NCBI GenBank assembly: GCA_016789905.1
Contig: JAEUQC010000163.1
Span: 1-64,000, forward strand
Direction: 5' to 3'
DNA length: 64,000 bases
From: Bryobacterales bacterium
GTDB taxonomy: Bacteria; Acidobacteriota; Terriglobia; Bryobacterales; Bryobacteraceae
Part shown: piece by piece, positions 1 to 7,917 of the stretch
Position numbering within the stretch: position 1 is the first letter of the stretch
Layout of the letters: each line of letters starts with the position of its first letter
Made by a program: the position numbers and the translations under genes
The notes under the pieces: model-generated
What the model was told of the DNA's origin: nothing
The model's database searches: none
Seen by the model: only the letters and a program-made list of their open reading frames with translations

Positions 1-309
1 ACGGCGAAGGGCGGCAAGATCAGCGCCATCGTCCCGCTCTGTTCCCACATGGACCACAGCGAGCATTCGGTCCAGATCATCGTCACGGAAAACGGTGTGG
101 CCGATCTCCGCGGAAAGGATCCGCACGAGCGTGCCGAACTGATTATCAACAAGTGCGCCCACCCGGAGTACCGGGACCAGCTTCGGACCTATCTGCGTCT
201 GGTAAAGGAGGGTCACGAACCCCAGTCACTTTCATTAGCCTTCGCCATGCATCGGCAGTATTTAACGAACAACGACATGCGCAACATCGACTGGGAGTTC
301 TGGCGCTAG
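1..309 (+). CDS. Acetyl-CoA hydrolase/transferase, C-terminal fragment
   Basis: This is the last 102 codons of a gene that enters from the left edge and stops with TAG at 307-309. The family (acetyl-CoA hydrolase / succinyl-CoA:acetate CoA-transferase) moves or hydrolyses CoA thioesters in the cytoplasm. The fragment shows the family's C-terminal signature, a VTENGVADLRG stretch at about residues 30-40 followed by HERAELII. The C-terminal part is rich in aromatic and charged residues (MRNIDWEFW), as in full-length homologues. The catalytic glutamate and CoA-binding glycines would lie upstream, outside the window, so hydrolase and transferase cannot be told apart. No clear U-tract terminator follows; a repeat-rich spacer does. 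Confidence 0.85.
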   Translation, partial: TAKGGKISAIVPLCSHMDHSEHSVQIIVTENGVADLRGKDPHERAELIINKCAHPEYRDQLRTYLRLVKEGHEPQSLSLAFAMHRQYLTNNDMRNIDWEFWR

Positions 310-324
310 CCCGCCCTGAACCCG

Positions 325-383
325 ATCGGAGCCACCCATCGCAGCCACCCATCGGAGCCACCCCCCGTCTGTCCCCCGTCTGT
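325..383. repeat. Two adjacent short tandem repeats
   Basis: Three 13-base units (ATCGGAGCCACCC with one base change in the middle copy) occupy 325-363. They run into two 11-base units CCCCCGTCTGT at 362-372 and 373-383. The array is noncoding, just behind the stop codon of the CoA-transferase-like gene. Further right, CCGTAA (406-411) and TTACGG (431-436) form a loose dyad, and 458-480 is a G-run followed by a C-run. Nothing else is recognisable in the spacer 310-515. Confidence 0.6.
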
Positions 384-509
384 CCCGGAATTTTCCTACC
401 GACGCCCGTAACTGTAACTCCCCTCATGACTTACGGTAAAAACGACAAAAATAACAAGGAGGGGGGGCCCTCATCCTCCCCCTACAAACTACACTAGTAG
501 GAAGCTCCG

Positions 510-523
510 CGAAGTTTACTTCG
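510..523. other. Small palindrome over a stop codon
   Basis: CGAAGT and ACTTCG are separated by two bases and overlap the TAA stop of the minus-strand gene that ends at 516. It may act as a weak hairpin at the 3' end of that transcript. No U-run follows on the minus strand, so a terminator role is only a guess. Confidence 0.3.
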
Positions 524-2402
524 TGGCCGCAACGCAGTAGCGCTCCCACAGCCCATCGTCATACCACCGCGTCACCGTCAACGGCGCCACCGTTTCGTCG
601 TCAGAGCTCGTGGCAATGGACATCCTCATCTGCATCGCCCAGTCCTCCACGTACAACTGGAAGAAGTCCTCCAGGGCTTTCGAAGACCTCTCCGGGTACA
701 CGGCGTGACAAACCAGCCGGCCGCCCTCGCCAACGGCCACGATCTGCCGCGCCAGGAATCGGCCCTTCGAGTTCCGGGCAAACACGGCGCGTTTGTTGAC
801 ATCCAACAGCAACGCCACCGCGTTGGCGCTATTGCAGGCGCCGGGAGCCAGGCACGTCTGCGTGTACGTGCCTACTCGAAGCAGTTCCGCCGGGTCTTCC
901 TCCACCCCCAAGGTCACATCGCCCAGGCCCTCCACCGGGAGCGTAATCCGTAGTGGCCGCAGCCACGCGTTCAACGGAAACTCCGGCCGCTTCGCCAGCC
1001 ATTGCCGGTTCGCCACATGGTCCAGCCGCGTATCCCGGCCCTGCGAGTACGCCCGCAGGAATCGCGTCAACGGCTGCCGGCCCGTGCGTATCCCGGCGCG
1101 CAGAAGGCCGGCGTGAGCGTCCCCGAAGAGCGTCAGTTCGTTATCGACACGCTCCATCAAATAGCGCAGCCGCATCGCCGTCAGCCCTTCCAGCATCTGC
1201 GCTCCCACCTCTTCGATGGACTGCCGCCGCAGAACTTTTTCGCCCGCGAAATGCCGGTCCCAAGTAGAGAACGCCGGCAGAGCCGCCGCAAGCCGCCGAT
1301 GCGCGCACAGCACCCGGTCCAGCGCCACCAACGCATCGGCGCCGGTGGGCAATGGCTCCGGCGTCAAAAAGAGCGGATGGCTCTTCAGGCTCCGCATGAG
1401 CCTCCGCGAGCGCACGCACCCGTATGCAGCCAACCGCTCTCCGCAGGCAAAAAGCAGGTCCGGCCGGTTTATCAGCCCCTCGCGGAACACCGCGGGTAAC
1501 ACCCGGGCCAATTCCTGCAGCAGGCTGAGCGTCTCCCACCACATCTGCCGGTTCCGCTTCGCCTTCCCGATCCGTGCCAGCGCCGCATCCGTTGCCAGCG
1601 CCACAGTGGCGCCGCAAGCTGCGGACATCCCCTCCACCAGTTGAATCGCCAGGTCTAGCCCAACGCGTTCCACGGCGCGCAGTTTCGGCCATCGCCCCAG
1701 CAGCGCCAACGCCTCCGCTTCGGGTAACCCGGCAACAAACCACGCGGGAATCCGCTCATGGTCAAACACTCGGACCGCCGCCAACACCGCAAACGGGTCC
1801 ACTCTCCCGGCCCCATGTTCCTCACATACCTGCGTGATCCATGCCCGCGCTTCTTCCGGCAGTGCGACGAACGCCGGCTCCTCCAGCAGTGCGGCCAGCC
1901 GCGGTTTCCGCGCACAAATCCGCCACGCCGCGGCACCCAGGTCGCGCGTACGCCACGTCCATTCCTGAATCAAAGGGCCAAACACCTCCCTCTTCAACGG
2001 GAAGGCCGGCCCCTTGCAGTCCCGCAGCGAAACCCACACTTCGCCCGCGCCCCGCAGCCAACTCCAAGTTGCAACCGCATGCAGGGGCACACCACGGCCC
2101 ACCGCCGCCGCCAGTTCCGGGAATTCGCGAGGCAGCCACAAACAAGCCGGATACTCCGCCAGCGCCACCAGCAGTGCCGCTCGCAGCGCGGCAGGCAACG
2201 CCGGCGGGGTTTTCGCCGCAAGCACCCAGCCCAGTACGTGCCGCCGGTCTTCCCATTCGACCTCTTCCAAAAAAGTCATCCACGCGGCCGCAGCCGCGTG
2301 TTTCTCAAGAAGGCGCGAAGTCGCCCTTCGCAGCTTTCGTGCCGCCCGTCGCGAACACGCGGGCACAACACGATTTGCCGCTTCCAACGAAACGGAAACC
2401 AT
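516..2402 (-). CDS. Conserved hypothetical protein, 628 aa
   Basis: I do not recognise the family. The protein is leucine/alanine/arginine-rich and mostly helical-looking up to about residue 480, with many Trp residues. It then changes character. Residues about 500-590 contain VEEDPAELLRVGTYTQTCL, ALLLDVNKRAVFARN and GRFLARQIVAV. This order (a T..CL site followed by hydrophobic strands and an ARN.KG motif) recalls the C-terminal region of PcfJ-like and related uncharacterised proteins, but the resemblance is weak. There is no signal peptide or membrane span. The ATG at 2402 has GGAG seven bases upstream, which supports the start. It is transcribed divergently from the MFS gene, with a 289-base gap. 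Confidence 0.7.
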   Translation of the reverse strand: MVSVSLEAANRVVPACSRRAARKLRRATSRLLEKHAAAAAWMTFLEEVEWEDRRHVLGWVLAAKTPPALPAALRAALLVALAEYPACLWLPREFPELAAAVGRGVPLHAVATWSWLRGAGEVWVSLRDCKGPAFPLKREVFGPLIQEWTWRTRDLGAAAWRICARKPRLAALLEEPAFVALPEEARAWITQVCEEHGAGRVDPFAVLAAVRVFDHERIPAWFVAGLPEAEALALLGRWPKLRAVERVGLDLAIQLVEGMSAACGATVALATDAALARIGKAKRNRQMWWETLSLLQELARVLPAVFREGLINRPDLLFACGERLAAYGCVRSRRLMRSLKSHPLFLTPEPLPTGADALVALDRVLCAHRRLAAALPAFSTWDRHFAGEKVLRRQSIEEVGAQMLEGLTAMRLRYLMERVDNELTLFGDAHAGLLRAGIRTGRQPLTRFLRAYSQGRDTRLDHVANRQWLAKRPEFPLNAWLRPLRITLPVEGLGDVTLGVEEDPAELLRVGTYTQTCLAPGACNSANAVALLLDVNKRAVFARNSKGRFLARQIVAVGEGGRLVCHAVYPERSSKALEDFFQLYVEDWAMQMRMSIATSSDDETVAPLTVTRWYDDGLWERYCVAATK

Positions 2403-2526
2403 AATTTACTCCGAATTTGAGTAGGCGCGTGCCTTTAGCGACGGCCGGTGGAGATGAGGCGTTCAGTATAGATATGGAACATCAGGTAATCTCCTTTTTC
2501 CCGTTCGGGTTATCAACGACCAGAGC

Positions 2527-2556
2527 AGAATAGCACATCCAAAAAGTGGTGGTCAA
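2527..2556 (-). promoter_or_regulatory. Possible sigma-70 promoter for the 628-aa protein
   Basis: Read on the minus strand, TTGACC (2551-2556) and TATTCT (2527-2532) are 18 bases apart, in the AT-richer part of the gap between two divergent genes. The -10 matches consensus at only four of six positions, and the leader would be over 100 bases long, so the call is tentative. Confidence 0.3.
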
Positions 2557-2691
2557 TTGCGATTCTTCGGTTCGTTTCCGATGGTTTTTGTTGAGAAATC
2601 AGGACTTGCGCCGCGGATCAGCGTTAGTGAACCAGGAAATTCAATCCGAAATCAACCATTTCCGCCACCCCCTCTGCCAAACTAGTGAGAG

Positions 2692-3885
2692 ATGTCAGAC
2701 GCCCAACAGCGCCGCACACTCATTTTCGTCTTCCTAACGGTATTTCTCGATCTTCTCGGCGCCGGCATTTTGATCCCAATCATGCCGTACCTGGTCCGGC
2801 AGTTCCGCACCGACGCGTTGACCGTCGGGCTCTTGGCGGTCGCCTTCTCCGCCGCCCAATTCGTTGCCGCGCCCATACTCGGGGCTCTCTCTGACCGCAT
2901 TGGCCGCCGCCCCGTCTTGCTTTTTTCTATCCTCGGCTCCGCTTTCGGCTATTTCCTTTTCGGTTGGGCCGGGTCGCTCTGGCTCATGTTCCTTGCGCGC
3001 ATTATCGACGGCGCCACTGGCGGCAATATCTCCACCGCCATGGCCGCCATCGCCGATACCTCCGCCCCCAAGGACCGCGCCAAGAACTTCGGCCTCATCG
3101 GCATGGCCTTCGGCCTGGGCTTCATCATCGGCCCGGCGCTGGGTGGTTTGCTCAGCAAAATCTCCATCCAGGCGCCCGCTTATGGCGCAGGCGTCATCGG
3201 CCTGGTCACCGTCACCTTCGGCTATTTCCTGTTCCCGGAGACCTTGCCTCCTGAAAGGCGGAAATCCGGTATCGTCTCCGCAGCGGAATCCAACCCGCTG
3301 CAATCGGTCGCCAGCGCCTTTGCCCGGCGCGAAATCCGCATGTTCCTACTGGCCCTCTTCTTCCTGAACTTCGCCTTCGCGGCGCTCCAAACCAATTTTT
3401 CCAATTACACCATCGACCGTTTCCAGTTCGGCCCGGACGATAACGCCTGGGTCTTTGCCTTCATCGGCCTGCTCGCCGCCATCATGCAGGGCGCCGTTGT
3501 GCGTAAACTCCTCCCCGTGCTTGGAGAGCGCAAAATGGCTATTCAGGGGTTCCTGTATTTCGCCATCGGTTTTCTGATTGTCGCCGGCGCTCCAACGGCC
3601 GTTTGGCTGTTTCCGGGCGTCGCGCTGGTTGCTATCGGCAGTTCTTTCACCAACCCCACGCTCAACGCCATGATCTCCCAGCGCTCGGCCGCCAATGAAC
3701 AGGGCAGCATTCTGGGAACCACGCAGAGCGTACTGAGCCTGACGAGAGTCGCGGGACCCGCCTGGGCGGGCTTTGTGTTTGACGGATTCGGCCCCAGTTC
3801 GCCCTACTGGTCCGGCGCCGCGTTTATCGTTCTGGCAATGCTCCTCGCCCTTCCGGACCTGCGTAGCTCGCAAACCCCGAAATGA
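2692..3885 (+). CDS. MFS transporter, TetA-like (DHA1) type
   Basis: A 397-residue inner-membrane protein with about 12 hydrophobic segments, the normal size for drug:H+ antiporters of the 12-TM DHA1 family. The first helix carries FLDLLGAGILIPIMP (about residues 18-32), close to TetA-type sequences. Motif A appears between TM2 and TM3 as GALSDRIGRRPVLL (residues 64-77). A long cytoplasmic loop near residues 183-205 separates the two six-helix halves. The family exports tetracycline-like drugs or small metabolites by proton exchange; the substrate here cannot be told. It stands 58 bases ahead of rpoN on the same strand and could be transcribed separately. The start ATG follows a GAGAG-type weak ribosome site. 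Confidence 0.88.
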   Translation: MSDAQQRRTLIFVFLTVFLDLLGAGILIPIMPYLVRQFRTDALTVGLLAVAFSAAQFVAAPILGALSDRIGRRPVLLFSILGSAFGYFLFGWAGSLWLMFLARIIDGATGGNISTAMAAIADTSAPKDRAKNFGLIGMAFGLGFIIGPALGGLLSKISIQAPAYGAGVIGLVTVTFGYFLFPETLPPERRKSGIVSAAESNPLQSVASAFARREIRMFLLALFFLNFAFAALQTNFSNYTIDRFQFGPDDNAWVFAFIGLLAAIMQGAVVRKLLPVLGERKMAIQGFLYFAIGFLIVAGAPTAVWLFPGVALVAIGSSFTNPTLNAMISQRSAANEQGSILGTTQSVLSLTRVAGPAWAGFVFDGFGPSSPYWSGAAFIVLAMLLALPDLRSSQTPK

Positions 3886-3943
3886 AACTAAGACAAAACG
3901 CGAATCGTTTAGCGGGTCTGGTTAGCGTTAAAATGGAGATGCG

Positions 3944-5506
3944 ATGAGCATGCTCTCTCAGCGGCTTCAAGTTGGGGTCGCGCAGAAGCAGATCCTGACA
4001 CCGGGCCTCGTCCAGTTAGTGTCGGTCCTGCAACTCAACCGGCTGGAGCTGCGCGAGAAAATCGTTCAAGAGATCGCCGAAAATCCCGTCCTGGAAGAGT
4101 CGCTCGACGCTTCGGAAGAGATTACGGCCGAAGAACTCCAGAACATTCTCGAACGCGAACGTGTCGCTGAACCCTCCGACCAGGGCATTCTCGATGTCGC
4201 CGCTTCTCCGGCGCAGTACGAGGCGGAGGACGACCGGATCGAAATGGCGTCGGAAAATGCCGGCGTCGTGGAAGTCCCCGATGGCGCCCCGGCCGACCCC
4301 GTCACAACCACCGCGGACCCGTTCGACGAAATCGACTTCGACAATTACTTTCAGGAGTACCTGGAACCTGGCTTTAAGAGCCCTGCCGGGGAGACCTCCG
4401 AAAAGCCGAGTTGGGAAACGTTCGTCAGTTCGCCAGTCACTCTGCCGGACCTGTTGCGCCAGCAGTTGAGCCTTCTGGTAATGCCTGAGGAGGTGCGCGA
4501 CGCGGCCGATACCGTGATCGGCAACCTCGACGACAACGGCTATCTGGTCGCCGCCATCGATGAAATAGCCACCTATGGCAACCATACGGTGGAAAACACC
4601 GAAAAGGCGCTGGAGGAGATTCAGGCGCTGGAGCCGTCCGGCGTCGGTGCTCGCGATGTGCGCGAATGCCTGATGCTACAACTGGAGAGCCGGGGCGGGG
4701 AGGGAGGCGTAGCCTGGCAGATTCTCGACAAGCACATGAAGCTGCTCGAGATGAAACAGTTCAAGGAACTTGGGCGCGTTCTGGGACGTCCACTCGAACA
4801 TATCGAGATCGCCGTGGACGCTATTCGCCACCTGGACCCCAAGCCCGGCCTCCGCTACTCCGGGGCCGGTGCCCGCGTCGTTGAGCCCGATGTCTACATC
4901 ATCAAGGACAGCGACAGCTACATCATTGAACTCAATGATGACGACCTGCCACAGCTCCGTCTCAATCGCGAGTATCTGAAGATGCTCGACCGCGATAAGG
5001 AGCCGGATAAGGACGTTCGCAACTATGTCAAGGAGCGGTTCAGCTCCGCCGCCATGCTCATCAAGAATATTGAGCAACGGAAACACACCATCATGCGCGT
5101 ATGCCAGTGCGTCGTTGAGCGCCAGCGGGAGTTCCTGGACTTTGGAATGGCTCAGCTTCGCCCAATGATGATTAAAGAGGTGGCCGAGGAGATCGGCGTG
5201 CATGCCTCCACTGTGAGCCGGGCCGTGGCCGGCAAGTACGTGCATACGCCGCAAGGCGTTTTTGAACTGCGTTTCTTCTTCTCGGAGGCCGTACAGGGCC
5301 CTTCGGGTAGCAGCACTCCTCTCTTGGTTCTCAAGCAGAAAGTGAAGAAGATCATCGACGAAGAGGACCCCAAGAAGCCGCTGACCGACGAACAGATCAC
5401 CGCGCGGCTGCAGCAGGAGGGGTTTGAGGTGACCCGGCGGACCGTCGCCAAGTACCGTGAGGACTTGAAGATACCGTCAACGCACCAACGGCGCGTCAAA
5501 AATTAA
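3944..5506 (+). CDS. rpoN: RNA polymerase sigma-54 factor RpoN
   Basis: The alternative sigma factor that directs RNA polymerase to -24/-12 promoters opened by AAA+ activators. All three regions are visible. Region I is the Gln/Leu-rich N-terminus (residues 1-50, with QKQILTPGLVQLVSVLQLNRLEL). A long acidic region II follows to about residue 150. Region III holds the core-binding domain, a helix-turn-helix (EVAEEIGVHASTVSRAVAGKYV, about 408-430), and the RpoN box near the C-terminus (TRRTVAKYRE, about 498-507; the usual form begins with AR). The length of 520 aa is normal. The ATG at 3944 follows a GGAG. Downstream hpf and rapZ follow at 27 bases and with overlap, the arrangement usual in Proteobacteria and kept here without the PTS-Ntr genes. 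Confidence 0.97.
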   Translation: MSMLSQRLQVGVAQKQILTPGLVQLVSVLQLNRLELREKIVQEIAENPVLEESLDASEEITAEELQNILERERVAEPSDQGILDVAASPAQYEAEDDRIEMASENAGVVEVPDGAPADPVTTTADPFDEIDFDNYFQEYLEPGFKSPAGETSEKPSWETFVSSPVTLPDLLRQQLSLLVMPEEVRDAADTVIGNLDDNGYLVAAIDEIATYGNHTVENTEKALEEIQALEPSGVGARDVRECLMLQLESRGGEGGVAWQILDKHMKLLEMKQFKELGRVLGRPLEHIEIAVDAIRHLDPKPGLRYSGAGARVVEPDVYIIKDSDSYIIELNDDDLPQLRLNREYLKMLDRDKEPDKDVRNYVKERFSSAAMLIKNIEQRKHTIMRVCQCVVERQREFLDFGMAQLRPMMIKEVAEEIGVHASTVSRAVAGKYVHTPQGVFELRFFFSEAVQGPSGSSTPLLVLKQKVKKIIDEEDPKKPLTDEQITARLQQEGFEVTRRTVAKYREDLKIPSTHQRRVKN

Positions 5507-5533
5507 GAAACGACAAACACGCGCGAGGAGACC

Positions 5534-6070
5534 ATGATGAACGTAACCTATACCGGCGGCAATGGCGAATTTAGCGCCGCTGACAAGACTCGCCTGGAGA
5601 CGAAGCTTGCCAAACTAGGCAAGATGATCGACAAGAAAGGGGAGAAAACCGCCAATGTCATCCTGACCGCGGAAAAAAGGGGCAAAAAGGCGGAAATCAC
5701 GCTGAATTACCTGAATCACAGTTTTGTCGGCTCCGGCTCCGGCCCGGCCTATCTGCCCGCCGTTTCCGCGGCACTGGAGAAACTGGAAAAACAGATTCTG
5801 AAGGTTACCGCGAAACTCCGTGACGGCGTTCGCAATGGCGTGAAGCCCGGCGCCGCCGCTGCCGCGGCGGCCGTAAAGTCCGCGCCGGTTTCCACAGGTC
5901 CGAAGTTGTTTGAAGCGAAAGTAAGCAAGAAGCCTATGCATGTGGACGAGGCTGTGCTCGTCGCCCTTCGGAAGAAGGTGAACTACGTTGCCTTCCGCGA
6001 TGCCGACAGCAGTGGCATTAGCGTCGTCATCCAACGGCCCGACGGCAGCTTCGACGTGGTCCGTGCGTAA
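5534..6070 (+). CDS. hpf: Long-form ribosome hibernation promoting factor
   Basis: Binds the 30S decoding centre in stationary phase and dimerises ribosomes into inactive 100S particles. The 178-residue protein has an N-terminal S30AE domain (about 1-100, beta-alpha-beta-beta-beta-alpha, many lysines) and an Ala/Pro-rich linker (about 100-120). The C-terminal dimerisation domain (about 125-178) carries VNYVAFRDADS and ends in VVIQRPDGSFDVVRA, so this is the long form rather than the short YfiA/HPF. A GAGGAG ribosome site precedes ATG 5534; the second ATG three bases on is an alternative. The stop TAA overlaps the rapZ start by one base (TAATG), implying coupled translation. Confidence 0.95.
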   Translation: MMNVTYTGGNGEFSAADKTRLETKLAKLGKMIDKKGEKTANVILTAEKRGKKAEITLNYLNHSFVGSGSGPAYLPAVSAALEKLEKQILKVTAKLRDGVRNGVKPGAAAAAAAVKSAPVSTGPKLFEAKVSKKPMHVDEAVLVALRKKVNYVAFRDADSSGISVVIQRPDGSFDVVRA

Positions 6071-6954
6071 TGGCCGCCTCGCCCGTTAAACCTGTTGGTG
6101 CTGAACTCGTCATCATCACCGGCCTGAGCGGTTCCGGAAAGGGAACCGTGCTCAAGAGCCTGGAGGATTTGGGGTACTACTCGGTGGATCACCTGCCGAT
6201 GGACCTGATCCCCAAGTTCGCCGAACTGACTGGCGCCAGCCCGCAGATCTCTAACGCGGCACTTGTCGTCGATATCCGTGAAGGGGAAGCGCTTCGGCGC
6301 TTCCCCGTTATCTTTAAGCAGGTGCGGCGACAGATTCGCACCCGCCTAATCTACCTGGAGGCCGACGACGCCACCATCGTCCGACGCTTTAGCGAAACCC
6401 GCCGCCCGCACCCGTTGAAGGGCGCCGAACGAACCGTCACCTCCAGCGTCAAGGAGGAACGGCAGCTCATCGAGCCGATCAAGAAACTTGCCGACCTGGT
6501 TATTAACACCTCCCAGTTCAACGTCCATGAGCTTCGCGAGTTCATCGGCGAGCGCTTCGGCGCCACCCGCGACGAAACGGACGTATTGATCTACGTCACC
6601 AGCTTTGGCTTCCGCCACGGTGTGCCGACCGATTCCGACCTCGTCTTCGATGTGCGCTTTCTGCCCAACCCGAACTACATTCCGGAGTACAAAAAGCTGA
6701 CCGGAAAGAACCCAAAAGTCGCCGAGTACATCCGCAGCTTCCCACAGACGCAGGAGTTCATGGCAAAGATCACCGATCTGTTGACCTTCCTGTTGCCGCA
6801 CTACATTGAAGAGGGCAAGAGTTACCTGACGATCTCATTCGGATGCACCGGGGGCCATCACCGGAGCGTGATGATGGCCGAAGAGATGCGCAAGCGGCTG
6901 CGGAAAGCCGGCTACAGCGTCAAAGGACTGCACCGCGACATTCAGAAGGGTTAG
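6070..6954 (+). CDS. rapZ: RNase adapter / nucleotide-binding protein RapZ
   Basis: A P-loop protein of 294 aa, the normal RapZ/YvcJ length. Walker A is GLSGSGKGT at residues 18-26. The C-terminal domain carries FDVRFLPNPNY and the hallmark GCTGGHHRSV, the site that binds glucosamine-6-phosphate in the E. coli protein. In enterobacteria RapZ guides RNase E to the GlmZ small RNA and so controls GlmS. Outside that group the role is often unknown, though it tends to connect with cell-wall sugar supply. It overlaps hpf by one base and is followed three bases later by an SMP-30-like gene. Confidence 0.95.
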   Translation: MAASPVKPVGAELVIITGLSGSGKGTVLKSLEDLGYYSVDHLPMDLIPKFAELTGASPQISNAALVVDIREGEALRRFPVIFKQVRRQIRTRLIYLEADDATIVRRFSETRRPHPLKGAERTVTSSVKEERQLIEPIKKLADLVINTSQFNVHELREFIGERFGATRDETDVLIYVTSFGFRHGVPTDSDLVFDVRFLPNPNYIPEYKKLTGKNPKVAEYIRSFPQTQEFMAKITDLLTFLLPHYIEEGKSYLTISFGCTGGHHRSVMMAEEMRKRLRKAGYSVKGLHRDIQKG

Positions 6955-6957
6955 GCC

Positions 6958-7908
6958 ATGCAAGTTTTTGAAGCGACCCCTTTTTTCACACCGCCAACGG
7001 CCGCGCTTCGGTTCCTGCCGGAGGGTCCTCGGCTGCTGCAGAATTACCCCTCGCCAGACCCAATACTGGGCTGGGTCGCCATCCAGGAGTCGTTTTCCTC
7101 GCTTGTAGGAAGCGTGAACCTTCTCAACCTGCGGACGATGGAAAACGATGTCCATCCGCTCCCCGGTCGCGTCGGGTTCTTCGCGGAAACGGACCGGCCC
7201 GGCGTCATTGTCGCTGGCCTGGAGCGCAGCCTGGCACTTTACGACCTTGCCGTCCGAAAGGTACTTGGCCAGCCGTTCGTCGTTTCCGAAGACGAGCGAG
7301 TGGTCATCAACGACGGCCTGGCGGTGGGGCGCGGCCTGCTCTTCGGAACCAAGCACACCGCATTCAAAGAGCGCATCGGTTGCATGTATCTGCTCGATAG
7401 CAACACCGGGCGGCTGCACACCCTGCATTCGAAGCAGATTTGTCCCAATGGGAAGTATCTCTACGGCGGCGGGCTCGTCGATATCGATTCACCGAACAAA
7501 ACGCTCGACCACTACGCCTTCAACCCGTCGGGCCCATCGTTGGGCGAGCGGAGGATCATCGCCGATTTTACCGGAACGCCGTTGTTCCCCGATGGCCTCC
7601 GGCCGTCTCCGGATGGCGAGTCTGTAATCGTGGCCTTCTACAATCCGGAGGCCGCGCCGGAGGGCTTGGCCCGCGAGTACCGGATACGAGACGGGGAAGT
7701 GTTGAGCGAGTGGCGGCTGCCGGGTTCGCCCCGCGTAACCTGCCCGGAGATTCTTGCGCTCAACGGCCGCGTGCGGGCGCTGTTCACAACCGCCGTCGAA
7801 GGGATGGAGCCGGCGGTCCCGCTGGCCGGAACGCTCTACATCGCCGACACAGCCTACGGCCGCGTACCGGCCCCGCCGCCGCTTTTTCCCGCCGGCGCTT
7901 TGCTCTAG
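6958..7908 (+). CDS. SMP-30/gluconolactonase-like propeller protein
   Basis: A 316-aa cytoplasmic protein without signal peptide, three bases behind rapZ and probably on the same transcript. Repeated strand-turn-strand units fit a six-bladed propeller. Metal-site-like family motifs are seen: VVINDGLAVGRGLLFGT (about residues 115-131) and FPDGLRPSPDGESVIVAF (about 209-226). SMP-30/regucalcin proteins bind Ca2+ or Zn2+ and often hydrolyse sugar lactones. The N-terminal glutamate ligand of classical members is less clear here, so activity is uncertain. The gene ends nine bases short of the convergent DACNV gene. Confidence 0.7.
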   Translation: MQVFEATPFFTPPTAALRFLPEGPRLLQNYPSPDPILGWVAIQESFSSLVGSVNLLNLRTMENDVHPLPGRVGFFAETDRPGVIVAGLERSLALYDLAVRKVLGQPFVVSEDERVVINDGLAVGRGLLFGTKHTAFKERIGCMYLLDSNTGRLHTLHSKQICPNGKYLYGGGLVDIDSPNKTLDHYAFNPSGPSLGERRIIADFTGTPLFPDGLRPSPDGESVIVAFYNPEAAPEGLAREYRIRDGEVLSEWRLPGSPRVTCPEILALNGRVRALFTTAVEGMEPAVPLAGTLYIADTAYGRVPAPPPLFPAGALL

Positions 7909-7917
7909 TGCAGGGCT

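Noticed and set aside
458..490. Rho-independent terminator for the CoA-transferase-like gene
   Set aside because: The G-run and C-run pair over only about five bases and no U-tract follows.
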